64,000 bases of DNA. It comes from Acanthosepion pharaonis (lineage: Eukaryota > Mollusca > Cephalopoda > Sepiida > Sepiidae). Position numbers and translations under genes: made by a program. Positions 10,219 to 21,195 of this stretch are shown one piece after another. The stretch lies in NCBI GenBank assembly GCA_903632075.3, contig CAHIKZ030005579.1, forward strand, positions 602,001 to 666,000, read 5' to 3'. The number at the start of each line of letters is the position of its first letter. Position 1 is the stretch's first letter. The notes below the pieces were generated by a model. It had not been told where the DNA came from and searched no databases. It worked only from the letters and a program-made list of their open reading frames with translations.

Positions 10219-11421
10219 ATGCAATACAATAAAGGGACTACCTTTAACGCTGCTAGAGATAAGACGAGAAGCAGAAAGAGACGAGATTATTCAGGATACC
10301 AAGAAAAAATAGAAGAGAAAGTGAGGAATTTAGCAGGCAGTTTCTCAACCGGTGACAACATATTATTGTATAACGAGAGAGTAGTAATACCGAAGTCGCT
10401 ACGAAGACGGATCTTGAAAGATTTTCACTTAGGACATCCCGGAAAAAACCGGATGAAATCACTTATGAGAAGTTTTGTCTACTGGCCGAACATGGACGAT
10501 GATATTATGCAAATGGTGGAAAGTTGCAAAGATTGTGCTGCTGCGGCGAAGGCACCACCCTCTATACAAAAGCCATGGCCTAAAGTCGAGAGACGGTGGT
10601 CCAGAATACACGTCGATTACGCAGGACCCATTGAAGGTTACTACTATTTAATAACAGTAGATAGTTTCAGTAAATAGCCAGAGGTTGCCAGATTTAAACA
10701 CCCGATGACAGAAAATACCATAAACTGTTTACACTAACTATTCGCGAGATTTGGCGTCGCGGATTGTTTGGTAAGCGATAACGACACAAAATTTACCTCC
10801 AGTGACTTCAAAGAATTTTGTGCGACATATCAAGTAAAGCATATCAAGATAGCTCCGTACCACCCGAGGTTGAACGGACAAGCTGAAAGATTCGTTGACA
10901 CACTGAAAAGGGCGTTAAAAAAAGCCGAGGATGTACCGACAATAAAAGCGATACAACAGTTCCTCCAAGTGTACAGAATAACACCTAACGTGAACACGCC
11001 ATCGGGTCTTTCACCAACGGAATTGATGTTTTCTCGGAGAATAAGGTCTGTGTTTGACAAATTATTACCAAACAAGAACAAAAACCAGTATACACCTATT
11101 GTACCCAAGAGATCATTTAAACCAGGAGAACGGGTTTACTTTAGGATGTTTAGAAACAATATTGCTTACTGGGAGCCTGGCACAGTAATTAACAGATTAG
11201 GAAATCTAATGAACACAGTACAAGGCGAGAAGTTTTCACATAGAAGACATATCGACCAATTACAAAAAAGACGGGTTGAGGAGCCAAGCTTGTCACCCGC
11301 AGAAAACGACGATTCTATGGATGCAATCTTCGCAGCGTTTGAGATTCAAAGACCGCAGGAAGACACAAAAATGAGGTCAAACAGGGAAAGAAAATTTACC
11401 GAACCTGATTATCAACCATAA
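10219..11421 (+). pseudogene. Ty3/Gypsy integrase, broken by two stops
   Basis: In order: the H-x3-H...C-x2-C zinc-binding domain (HLGHPGKNRM ... ESCKDC, about 10427-10540); the first catalytic Asp in HVDYAGPI (about 10609); an in-frame TAG at 10675-10677 replacing the usual Trp of F-S-K-W-P; a TAA near 10736; the second Asp in VSDNDTKF (about 10768, normally D-N-G); and the catalytic Glu in GQAERFVDTLKRAL. The C-terminal chromatin-facing region runs to 11421. The two halves lie in one frame between the stops. In an intact element this enzyme inserts the cDNA. Confidence 0.92.
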
Positions 11422-11449
11422 GAGAAAAAAATACTAACTCCCCCAAAAA

Positions 11450-11466
11450 GGGATCTAAGGAGGGGG
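11450..11466 (+). promoter_or_regulatory. Polypurine tract of the Gypsy element
   Basis: AAGGAGGGGG directly precedes the TGTTA start of the LTR, the expected position of the plus-strand primer. Confidence 0.8.
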
Positions 11467-11819
11467 TGTTATGGGGTCCACCCCTTTTTCATACAAGTGG
11501 ACTCGCCCAGTGTGTACTTGTACTGCTGCCGGTGAATACCCGGGAGTTAGAGAGGGAGTAACAGAGATGCACTGATACAGTGAGAGAGTGAGGTAACCGC
11601 TTTGTAGGAGTCACAGTTGCGAGCACGTAGACTCAGAAGGAAGTCATACTTCGATACTGAATATCCCAGACTGTATATATATTATTATTGCTACTAACCG
11701 CATTTCTGGATCTACTAACCGTATTACCAATTGTATTATTGCGTCAATACAATATATTTGCTATATTTCCTTCCTGCGTTTGTCATTCATTTGAGACCAG
11801 ATTTACATAGATAGTAACA
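11467..11819 (+). mobile_element. 3' LTR of the Ty3/Gypsy element (353 bp)
   Basis: Begins TGTTATGGGG right after the polypurine tract and ends GATAGTAACA, giving a 5-bp terminal inverted repeat TGTTA/TAACA. A TATATATA near 11672 and AATACAATATA near 11748 could serve as promoter and polyadenylation signals. The 5' LTR is missing, so no pair can be compared for dating. Confidence 0.85.
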
Positions 11820-11899
11820 ATATATAACTCAACAAATCAAAACCTACCCACATTTCTCACCCACACAAGACAGACATGCTTACGGAGGTGTTGAGGCCT

Positions 11900-12060
11900 C
11901 ACACTTATACACACACCTATACGAACATACACACTTACACACATCATACTCATTCACTCCCTAATGAGCCAAATGATAACACACACCCACAACAATATAC
12001 ACGCTTACACATGTCATATTCATTCACTCCCTAAGAACCAAATAACACACACACTTAACA
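11900..12060. repeat. CA-rich tandem repeat, about 80-bp unit, two copies
   Basis: CATTCACTCCCTAA and ACACACTTACACA-like phrases recur about 80 bp apart. Confidence 0.6.
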
Positions 12061-12311
12061 GAGACACATCCCCTCTCCAGGAACCAATAAAACTGTCAAA
12101 CTGACCAGAGAATTCAGAGCAGCATGTATCTATCCAGCTCTTATCTCAAATAACAACTTAAAAGAGACTGTTTGATCAACAAAAGGAATGTTAAAAGATT
12201 CATGTTAAAAAGATAAAAATTAAAAAAACAAATGAAAACTACAGACAAAAGTTCATTTTTCTCCATCAAGACATTCATTTCTGTAGTTTACTGCTACCAA
12301 CAAGCAGAAAT

Positions 12312-12352
12312 ATTTCTTCTCCTGATGATGGCTATTTTGGCCGAAACTAGTC
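12312..12352 (+). ncRNA. Hammerhead-ribozyme-like motif with minimal stem III
   Basis: Plus strand: CTGATGA, then TGGCTATTTTGGCC (GGC/GCC stem II), then GAAA, then CTAG and TC. GAAACTAGTC has the palindromic minimal stem III form known from hammerheads of Penelope-like elements. Stem I pairs for about four of five positions. No PLE protein remnant was found nearby. Confidence 0.5.
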
Positions 12353-12454
12353 GATGAATCAAAATGAAATAATAATAATAATAAAAACGAAAGAATATTA
12401 ATCTACAACCCAGTGTGTCTGAAGATTTTAATTTTTTAGTATTTTTTCATTGTT

Positions 12455-12459
<5 letters not shown>

Positions 12460-12483
<24 letters not shown>
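12460..12483. repeat. (AT)n microsatellite
   Basis: Dinucleotide run flanking the hairpin that follows. Confidence 0.9.
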
Positions 12484-12487
<4 letters not shown>

Positions 12488-12517
12488 GACTCAATACCAA
12501 AAGTAGAGCAATAGTTA

Positions 12518-12635
12518 TTTATTATAAGTTATTGCATACGAACATAGATGTTACCACTACAAAAAATACATATTTGTTTCGAAGCCTAATTCAAGCATCT
12601 CATCAGGTGGTGATCTAAGGTTCGTATGTAATAAC

Positions 12636-12642
<7 letters not shown>
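12518..12642 (-). ncRNA. Complete hammerhead-ribozyme-like fold
   Basis: On the minus strand: stem I 5' strand ending ATCACCAC; CTGATGA (12606-12600); stem II GATGCT/GGCTTC with one mismatch; GAAA (12580-12577); stem III CAAATA paired with T-rich TTTTTTG; then GTA (12560-12558) as the NUH site; then GTGGTAAC closing stem I. CACCAC pairs with GTGGTA at five positions, and beyond an internal loop the outer arms (TTATAAGTTATTGCATACGAAC and its partner, 12518-12642) pair again. Every conserved core position I can check is present. It is bounded by TA arrays. Predicted cleavage lies between 12558 and 12557. Confidence 0.65.
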
Positions 12643-12674
<32 letters not shown>

Positions 12675-12841
12675 TATTATCAGGTAAATTCTAATGTTAA
12701 TCTGGCAAATTACGAGTCACCAACAATCGTCATCTATTTTCCATCATTTTTGACATTATAGTCACTATTCTTACTAATAATAATGATAATAATAATAATG
12801 ATAATCATGACAGCAATAATAACAGTAACAATAATTTTTCC

Positions 12842-13615
12842 CTCTTTGTCTCCTTCGTCGCCGTTTTCATCCGTTTTTTTCTTTTTTACTTTCTCATCTT
12901 TTGTTTCTTTTTTCTTCTCCTTTCTTCATCTTTTCATTTCCTTTTACGTCATCTTTTTTCTTGTTTTTTTTTTTTCATTTCTTTCTTCTCCTTTGTCATC
13001 GTGTTTTTTGTTTGTTTTTGTTTTTTTGTTTTAATTTCTTCGTCTTTATTTTCTTTATTTTCTTTCGATTCTTCTTTTTTATTTCAGCATCTTTTTTCGT
13101 CTTTTCATTTCTTTTTCGTCTTTTCATTTCTTTTTCGTCTTATTTTTTTTCGTTTTCACTTTTCGTTTTTTCCTTTCTTCTTTTCCTTTGTCTATGTCGT
13201 TTTCTTTTTGTTTTAATTTTTTTCTTCGTTGTCTTTTCTTCTTTCATATTTTTGTGTTTTCGTTTTTTTTTTTGTTTTTTTTTTACTCTTCTTCCGTTAC
13301 TTCGTTCTCTTTTCCATTTCCTTTTTCCTCTTCCTTTTCTTCTTCGTTGCATCTTTTCTTCCTTTAACTTGTCTCGTCTATTTCCTTTTTTATTTTATTT
13401 TTCGTCTTCTTTCCTTTCTTTCTTCTTTTCTTTCTCCTTCTCCTCTTTTTCCTCCTCCTCGTCACTATCATTATTTTTCGTCTTCTTCTTTCCTTTCTTT
13501 CTTCTTTCCTTTCTTTCTTCTTTTCCTTCTCCTTCTCCTCCTTTTCCTCCTCCTCGTCATTATCATTAGTCTTATTGTCATTGAAATTTTTATCCTTTTC
13601 TCATTTTCCCAATAA
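12842..13615 (+). repeat. 770-bp polypyrimidine (T/C) tract
   Basis: The plus strand is almost entirely T and C with rare G, built from TTTCTTC, TTTTCGTC and CTCCTCC words. It yields meaningless Phe/Ser/Leu reading frames. Such tracts can form triplex DNA; no element boundary is visible. Confidence 0.9.
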
Positions 13616-13619
13616 AATA

Positions 13620-14150
13620 GAATTCGTCATTTACTGAAATCAAATTTAATATTTGAGACTGAGACGATATTAGTCTTCGCCTGTAATTTCTCAATGTCTT
13701 CGTGAAAGCATTTCTGTCGTATTCTAATAAGGCCACTTACAAACCAAATATAGACATAATATTGATAGCATGATTCGAATCGATAAATAAACTAGTAAAT
13801 TTCTTAGTCTCCCGCTCTCTTTCTTCAAATTTACTTGGTACGACTCCATCAATAATGAAGACAGTTATCAATTGAATTGAACAAACGACATGGATAAATT
13901 GATGGTAAGCGAACATCTTATGATATTAGCATCTTTCCAAAAACAGAAGGAATTCGCAAGAGAATTTGATGCGTAAAATTTATTAAACCAAAACTCCGAA
14001 TTAATTTAATTTTATTTTATTTTCTTCTTTTATTATTTCTTATCTTTTTCAATGTCTGTTTTATCAAACATTCTGGAAATATGAGATGAATTGCCGGTAC
14101 ATATCTTTGAAACATTAGACATGATTTTATAAACGTTTTTTTTTTTTTAA
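13620..14150. other. No recognisable feature
   Basis: AT-rich sequence without a convincing frame or repeat match. Confidence 0.55.
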
Positions 14151-14154
14151 TCCA

Positions 14155-14800
14155 TTCACCCAGAGGAAGGCGATAATGCAACTAAGACGCAAGGGGCTAC
14201 AGGAAGTGAAAGAGAATGAAAACACTTTAAAACATACCGGAAACCCAATCCTGAACAGGAAACAAGAGATAAACCTCTACTCCCGTTCAAAAGACCGAGA
14301 AGGTGGGTGAAACGGGCGATAGACAAACCTAGCTATTCCTATTGATAAAAAATAAATAACAACAAAAAAATTCATAGTTTTAGGAGTCGTTAGAAGTATA
14401 GAGTTGAAGTAGACTTTAGATGGAGCCGGAAACACTATCCTTAAAACAGGGGATAAACTTCTACTCCTGTACAAAGAACGGAAAAGAGTGTGAACCGGGC
14501 GATAGACAAACCTATCTACTCCTACTGAAGGATGGAAATAAAAAAATAAATAGCAAATAAAATTTCAGAGTTTTAGGAGATGTTAGAAGTATGGAGTTTA
14601 AGTAGAACCGGAAACCCAATCGTAAACTTGAAAGAATGGATAAACTTCTACTCCTGTTCCAAGACCGCGGAGAAGTGTCAACCGAACGATAGAACCTATC
14701 TACTCCTATTGAAGATGGGGAAAAATGAAAGATAAATAGCAAATATAATATCATAGTTTTAGGAGACGTTAGATGTATAGGAATCGTACCTGCCTCCCTC
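14155..14800 (+). repeat. Interspersed repeat with about 185-bp tandem amplification, three to four units
   Basis: GATAAACCTCTACTCC and GATAAACTTCTACTCC recur at about 14268, 14452 and 14638. Each is followed by CGGGCGATAGACAAACC-like and TTTTAGGAGACGTTAGAA-like phrases. The first part (14155-14290) matches 8295-8458 inverted, so the array is a local amplification of one end of that repeat. Confidence 0.8.
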
Positions 14801-14877
14801 AAGGCAGAGGGAGTTACCGTTTACCGGAAGGCGAAATGTTTCTTTAATAAAATTTATCGAGCATTCAGGCCGGTAGG

Positions 14878-15575
14878 TGAAAATAAATAAATAAGCAAAA
14901 ATAAATAAATAAATAAATAAAATAAAAATAAATCAAAATAAATAAATAAATAAAATAAAAGAATAAAAATGAATAAAAATAAATAAAAAGAAAAATAAAT
15001 GAAAATAAATAAAAATAAACGAATAAAAATAAATTAAGAAAATAAATAAAATAAATAAATAAAAAAAATAAATAAATAAAAAGAAAAATGAATGAAAATA
15101 AATAAATAAAAATAAAAAATAAATAAAAGAAAAATAAACGAAAATAAATAAATAACTAAAATGAATAAAGAAAAATAAATAAAAAAAAATAAATAAAAAT
15201 AAATAAAAAAATAAATGAAAATAAATAAATAACTAAAATGAATAAAGAAAAATAAATAAAAGAAAAAATAAATGAAAATAAATAAAAAGAAAAATAAATG
15301 AAAATAAATAAAAAGAAAAATAAATGAAAATAAATAAAAGAAAAATAAATGAAAATAAAGAAAAATAAATAAAGAAAAAATAAATTAAGAAAATAAAAAA
15401 TGAATAAATGAAAAATAAAGAAAAATAAATGAAAATAAATAAATAAAGAAAAATAAAGAAAAATAAATAAAAGAAAAATAAATGAAAATAAAGAAAGAAA
15501 GAAAATGAATAAATAAAAATAAATAAATGAAAAATAAACAAAATAAAAATAAATAAAAATAAATAAATATACAGT
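14878..15575. repeat. 700-bp A-rich AAATAAATA tract
   Basis: Built almost only of AAATA, AAAATAAAT, GAAAAATAAATG and similar words. Long minus-strand frames rich in Phe, Leu and Tyr are artefacts of composition. Confidence 0.92.
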
Positions 15576-15829
15576 TTAATAAATAAACAAAGCATCGAAT
15601 AAAATACGAGTATCCAGTAAAAATTACGTTTAAAGTGATAAAAAAAGGAATGTGTGAATAGAGATGAACACTTTTTTCCAATCTTATATACACGTGGGAT
15701 TTCCACTTTAAACACAACCTTGTGCCATACTGCGTTCAGATGGATAAAGACCTAAAACCGCTATTATCTAATATGACAGTTTGCACACGCACGCACAAAA
15801 AGTCAATTTTATATAAATATAAATTGAAC

Positions 15830-16115
15830 TATGCCAACGGTATACCCCAATACCACAAGTTGCTGCAAAATCAAAAATATTAGACTAAGAAACTAGAGTC
15901 ATGGTCTCAAATAGCCATGTCAGGTCCAGACTCTCACTCATATGGATGTCATACATGGCACTCAACTTGTTCATAACAACTATCAGCGCTATCTAATCGT
16001 TTTCTCAGATCAATGATTAAAAATGGCTTCAGCCGAATGAATCCTCGTGATCTTAAAGAAACCACCCATCCTCAGACTGACGCTACAGAATTACAAAGAG
16101 CTTTATAAAATAATA
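15830..16115. repeat. Interspersed repeat, copy 2 (see 4355-4640)
   Basis: CTAGAGTCATGGTC, ATGGATGTCATACATGGC and GACGCTACAGAATTAC match the earlier copy in order. Confidence 0.65.
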
Positions 16116-16205
16116 GGAACGACATCACTTGAAAACTTCCTGCAGCATTAACATACACACACACACACACACACAAACACACACGTAGACACATACACCC
16201 ATATA

Positions 16206-16725
16206 CCGGGTGTAACAGCAAAATTGTCCACATCGTATAACAGCATGGGATAATTGTCTATCCCACAAAATGTTTAATATCTTTTTAAAAAAAAAAGCAC
16301 TAAACTAATTAAGTTTCTTTTTTCCAGTTTTTCAGGTAAGACGTTTAGCCATCTTGATACCATTTGTGGTAAGAATCACTGAAAAACCCTTTGAGTTATT
16401 CAGCTAGAAAGAGAACAGGTTAAAATCGTTTTCCGTCAGCTCCACTGTGTCTTCCCAACTGAGCAATGGTGAGAGGAAAAGATCATTCAGGTTTCCATCT
16501 TCAAATTCCATTCAAGAACCATCCAGAGTTTTAAAAAGAGGGAAAGGTAGAGAGAAAAACTGGAGGCCACAACGGCAAGAGAGATCATCATTTCAACTTA
16601 GAGCTTAATACATTCTTGCTGCTTAGAGTCCAATAGTGTTAAAAAAATACTCGGAGAATTCCAGTAAGATATATTTAATCATTTCTAAGACGCAACGGTT
16701 CAAAACTTAATCTAACAATTGGACA
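16206..16725. mobile_element. DNA transposon copy 2, right end missing
   Basis: Starts CCGGGTGTAACAGCAAAATTGTCC, split here as CCGGGTGTAACAG then CAAAATTGTCC, and follows copy 1 through the CAACGGTTCAAA phrase near 16690. It then ends within GGACAATTC and leads into a PLE remnant, so the right inverted repeat is lost. Confidence 0.75.
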
Positions 16726-16734
16726 ATTCTATTT

Positions 16735-17025
16735 CTCTTCACATGTGGTCAGCCTCGCCTGATTTTTCTATTTAACCTAGTGTTATGGCTTTACGATGTT
16801 CTTTCAGTCTTACCTTAAGTGTGCGGCCTGCTTCTCCTTTATATTTTTTTTACCACAGCTGCAGGGGATGGTGTACACACAGTTCTTAGTCATGTTCCTG
16901 TCTATGGAGGGGGTCTTACTCGGAAGAGGTATCTGCGAAGTGTCGAACCACTTTTGAAGGTTGTCCCGATGTTATATGGACCACAGATTCTGAGTGTTGT
17001 CATCCTTCTATCCCATGTATACATA
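16735..17025 (-). pseudogene. Penelope-like element, GIY-YIG region remnant
   Basis: The minus strand has RRMTTLRICGPYNIGTTFKS, then GSTLRRYLFRVRPP, then after frameshifts KKYKGEAGRTLKVRLKEHRK and AITLG. This matches the PLE pattern of a Y-x-G-E-x-G-R-x-L-K-x-R-L-x-E-H-R-K-A endonuclease box preceded by an R-x-Y-L-x-R-V-K linker. At least two frameshifts are present. Confidence 0.8.
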
Positions 17026-17029
17026 TATA

Positions 17030-17780
17030 TATACTTAAAGATTAATTCATATGTGAATGTGTGTGTATGTATGTGCTTGCGTGTGTGAGAGAGAGATTTT
17101 TCATTCACTTCAAGGTTTTGGACGGACGCAAACACATAGCTTGTGCTTTATATATTAGATGTGTAAGCGCAAATGACCTCTTGATAAAAGTAGAGGGAGA
17201 GCGAATTGCCTGTGTGTCACTCCCCACCCACACCTGACAACACGATTCTTTCCCGATACTCATGGCCTTAAGCCAAACTAGGCTAACCTTGGTGAATGAA
17301 TATGTGATTCAGTTGTGATTAAAAATAGGCTACGCACGACGTTTTCCAATAGTTTGATGCCGACGGCTGCATCGAGAAAAGGGCTAAAAGACAAAATCTA
17401 TTTAAGACGTTATCGATCTTTGAAGAACATTGGAAAATGTCACCGCTCTCATCTTCACCGAGTCTTTGGGGAGAGAGGGCGTGGTTTTTTTTAACATTTG
17501 ATGTCCCACTTTTTGTCGCAGGCGTAACTTGAACTAAAAAAAAATCAATTACCCAAGATATGACCTTTCCTCACATCCATTCGTGCAAGGTCGATATGAA
17601 CACGCTTTGAATATGGAGATGACAAGAAAAGGTTTCCTATTCCGTATAAAAGCAATGTTGCACAGAAAATTTGGGGTCGTAAGATTTTTTTTAATAAGCT
17701 AATAATATTTCTGTTATTGCTATCAAGCTAAATCTTCAGTTGAATATTGTAAATATTCTAAGCATTGATTCTGAACCTTT
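17030..17780. other. No gene seen; TG-rich stretch at the left
   Basis: Apart from a short TGTGTG and GAGAGA stretch near 17055-17100 nothing is recognisable. Confidence 0.55.
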
Positions 17781-17784
17781 TTCC

Positions 17785-19285
17785 TTGTTCGCACCGCGTC
17801 CAAACCGCCAGCCAGTTTTCGCAGCCATTTTAAACCGGAAAACAGTTCTCACACCACTTTGAAACCGCCATCCAGTTCTCGCACCCCGTCTAAAACGCCG
17901 ACCAGTTCCCGCGCCCCTTTCAGACCCCAACCAGTTTTTGCACCCTTTTTAAACCGCCAGACCGTTCTCGCACCCTTTTCAAACCGCCAACCAGCTGTCA
18001 CACACCTTTCAAAACACCAACCAGTTCTCGCTCTCCTTTCAAACAGCCAACCAGTCTTTGTAGCCCTTTCAAATCGGCAATCGGTTCTTGCAAACCTTTC
18101 AAATTGCCAATCTATTCTTTCACCCCTTCCAAAACCATCAACCAGTTCTCGCACCCTATTCCCACCGCCATCCAGTTCTTGCACCCCTTTCAAACTACCA
18201 ACCAGTTCTCGCGCCCCTTTCAGACCCCAATCAGTTCTTGGACCCCTTTTAAACCGCCATCCAGTTCTTGCACCCCTTTCAAACTACCAACCAGTTCTCG
18301 CGCCCTTTCAGACCCCAATCAGTTCTTGGACCCTTTTAAACCGCCATCCAGTTCTTGCACCCCTTTCAAACTACCAACCAGTTCTCGCGCCCCTTTCAGA
18401 CCCCCCAATCAGTTCTTGGACCCCTTTAAACCGCCATCCAGTTCTTGCACCCTTTCAAACTACCAACCAGTTCTCGCGCCCCTTTCAGACCCCAATCAGT
18501 TCTTGGACCCCCTTTAAACCGCCATCCAGTTCTTGCACCCCTTTCAAACTACCAACCAGTTCTCGCGCCCTTTCAGACCCCCAATCAGTTCTTGGACCCC
18601 TTTTAAACCGCCATCCAGTTCTTGCACCCTTTCAAACTACCAACCAGTTCTCGCGCCCTTTCAGACCCCCAATCAGTTCTTGGACCCCTTTTAAACCGCC
18701 ATCCAGTTCTTGCACCCTTTCAAACTACCAACCAGTTTCGCGCCCTTTCAGACCCCCCAATCAGTTCTTGGACCCCTTTTAAACCGCCATCCAGTTCTTG
18801 CACCCCTTTCAAACTACCAACCAGTTCTCGCGCCCCTTTCAGACCCCAATCAGTTCTTGGACCCCTTTTAAACCGCCATCCAGTTCTTGCACCCCTTTCA
18901 AACTACCAACCAGTTCTCGCGCCCCTTTCAGACCCCAATCAGTTCTTGGACCCCTTTTAAACCGCCATCCAGTTCTTGCACCCCTTTCAAACTACCAACC
19001 AGTTCTCGCGCCCCTTTCAGACCCCAATCAGTTCTTGGACCCTTTTAAACCGCCATCCAGTTCTTGCACCCCTTTCAAACTACCAACCAGTTCTCGCGCC
19101 CCTTTCAGACCCCCAATCAGTTCTTGGACCCCTTTTAAACCGCCATCCAGTTCTTGCACCCCTTTCAAACTACCAACCAGTTCTCGCGCCCCTTTCAGAC
19201 CCCAATCAGTTCTTGGACCCCTTTTAAACCGCCATCCAGTTCTTGCACCCCTTTTAAACTACCAACCAGTTATCGCACCCTTCCA
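17785..19285. repeat. Hierarchical minisatellite: 30-bp units organised into an 89-bp higher-order repeat
   Basis: From 17785 to about 18165 there are diverged 30-bp units of the form CCAGTTCTCGCACCC and TTTCAAACCGCCAA. From about 18165 to 19285 three variants of that unit form a homogenised 89-bp repeat, present about 12 times (CAGTTCTTGGACC at 18232, 18320, 18410 and on). Length variants of 1-2 bp change the frame between units, so the Pro/Ser-rich open frames are not credible proteins. Confidence 0.95.
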
Positions 19286-19289
19286 GAAT

Positions 19290-20090
19290 TGATGAAAAAC
19301 AATATTGATCTCATATGTAAATAAGAAAACCATTGTGTTTCTTTAATCTTTATTCACTTAACTGACAACAAAAAAATGCATTACAAAAACGCAGATTATT
19401 TTCATATTAGCCAAAAAGTAACATTATAATAACCTATGCTTGTACTATGCATGGCGAGAACTTTTTTGACAGTACAAGATACATTTCCGACTGAGAAGCC
19501 CAGAACTGATCCAGGCGACCATCGAGGAATACTCTTTGGATTACACGATTGTTTCTCAGATCGATTAGATCCTTCCTTGATGTCGCTGTCATCATCAACA
19601 CTATACTAAAGTTTCCTTAATAAACCAACCCGAATGATTCTGTATCCTCGCACCTCTAGGAACCGAAATGGGGTCCAAGCACCCCTGGTTACGAACCACT
19701 GACAAGTTATATTCTGCATGAGTAAAAATAAAACCACGTTTGCCTACATGTACATTTATTTACAGCCACACCGTAAAGTATCATGCAAAAGTTTTGGCAA
19801 CTTATCTATAAACAGCTGTCAGGTATTAATGGCGTATCCATTATTGATCAAATCCGAGGAATTGTTTTAAGGTCAATAAACCGATTATTTGACTTTTCGA
19901 TCTTTTTTAATAATAAACTTTACTACAATTTTGAGCTGAATCAAGTAAATACTTTTTTTTTTTTTCATTTCCCTCAAGCAAGGCGGGAATGCTATAAGTA
20001 CTCATTGAGCTGCGATACAGGGAGTGAAAGTGAGAGAAAAGACTGAGAATAGGGAGGGACTGAGGAAAACACAAAAGGCAGGAAAATCTT
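19290..20090. other. No recognisable gene
   Basis: Contains weak resemblance near 19450-19660 to the 15830-16115 family and a short piece of the 14155 family near 19975-20045. No supported frame. Confidence 0.5.
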
Positions 20091-20094
20091 CTAC

Positions 20095-20345
20095 CTAATC
20101 AAGTCAGGAATCGAAAGATACATGATCGCCCAAGCGTGTATCACGTGATGGCACTTGATTGACTGACAGGGAACTGACCATTTTCCCCAGCATCTTTAGC
20201 AATGGATCGTACGTACGTGTTCCACTTGAGGTCTGGGTAGAATTTAAAGACTAATATTCGCTCAAAGCATCCCTGATGTGAAGATCCATTCATATGCGAC
20301 TGGTTCAGGGTCCGATCGGCGATCTTTCCCAATTATGTGTCGCAG
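20095..20345 (-). pseudogene. SINE tail fragment joined to a LINE RT fragment
   Basis: GATACATGATCGCC and GTGTATCACG at 20117-20150 match the tail of the SINE family at 42390-42715. The minus strand at 20155-20300 then reads FKFYPDLKWNTYVRSIAKDAG, split as FKFYPDLKW and NTYVRSIAKDAG, the L-x-W-x-x-Y-I-x-x-I-A-K block of jockey-like LINEs just after the RT core. Confidence 0.65.
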
Positions 20346-20495
20346 GAAAATCAGTTATTTCTCATCTGTATGGCTTTCCATGTTCTTATTTCCCTTAAGT
20401 CTTTCTCCTTGCGAATGGTATTTCCAGAATTCGTCGAGAAAACCCTACCTCCGTCGTCAGAGCCGGTGTCTGGGTCTCGTGCACCCACCCCGCAA

Positions 20496-20840
20496 TCTGA
20501 ATCTATGACACGGGCACCCACTTTACTACATTTATATTTTTGTGAGATAACATTAATATAAAATACAAATTGTATTGTGATTTTCCAAGCGTAGCTTAGA
20601 TGTGGCACAAGGCCGAAAGTATGGGGCACCTGGTGAGGATTGAGTCGTAATAGTTCTAGCGAGACAAGCTTGCTAACCATTACATCGCCTCGAGGTGCCC
20701 AAATACAAATTTTATTGTAACCTAATTATGTACAATAATGGATCATATGCAATATAGGTGAACAATTCAACTAGAAAAATTGAAAATAAATGCAGTGTAT
20801 CTAAATACAAATTAGAGACATGTCATAATAGATGAATTCA
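20496..20840. repeat. Duplicated segment, copy A, interrupted by a SINE
   Basis: CTGAATCTATGACACGGG to the AATTAGAGACATGTCATAATAG phrase (about 20496-20578 plus 20701-20840) matches 20988-21195. Copy A carries a SINE at 20579-20700; copy B does not. Confidence 0.85.
20579..20700 (-). repeat. tRNA-derived SINE with 18-bp target site duplication
   Basis: The minus-strand head starts GGGCACCTCGAGG, has TAATGGTTAGCAAGC (A-box region) and ends in the tail TTCGGCCTTGTGCCACATC and TAAGCTACGCTTGG. AAATACAAATTGTATTGT (20561-20578) and AAATACAAATTTTATTGT (20701-20718) are the duplicated target. The undisturbed site is visible in copy B at 21051-21068. Confidence 0.88.
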
Positions 20841-20987
20841 TCTCAATTCCATCTTACATAAATATGTCATTTCCTATTGATGACATAGTTAGGGTTTATG
20901 ACCTGACATAACACATTATACTGGAGACATCCTGTACCATTCTACTAGACATACGAAGAATGGGCCAAGGGCCTCAAGCCCCCCCTG

Positions 20988-21195
20988 AATCTATGATATG
21001 GGGGCCCTGATTCTACTACATTGCAATTTTCATAAGGTAGTATTGATATAAAATACAAATTTTATTGTAACCTAATTATGTACAATAACGGATCATATGC
21101 AATATAGGTGAACAAATCAACTAGAAAAATTGAAAATAAATACAATGTATCTAAATACAAATTAGAGACATGTCATAATAGATCATTCTATCTTA
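20988..21195. repeat. Duplicated segment, copy B (empty site)
   Basis: Matches copy A without the SINE; the pre-insertion site is at 21051-21068. Confidence 0.85.

Noticed and set aside
9885..11819. Active Gypsy retrotransposon
   Set aside because: The 5' LTR, gag, protease and RT are absent and integrase has two in-frame stops.
12901..13615. 222- and 128-codon Phe/Ser-rich frames
   Set aside because: Product of the T/C tract; overlapping frames are equally open.
15233..15717. Long minus-strand frames rich in Phe, Leu, Tyr that look like membrane proteins
   Set aside because: They read through an AAATAAATA tract; composition alone produces the hydrophobic residues.
17859..19292. Pro/Ser-rich repetitive frames up to 307 codons
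   Set aside because: They follow the 89-bp minisatellite; 1-2 bp length differences move the frame between units and no unit is conserved at the protein level.
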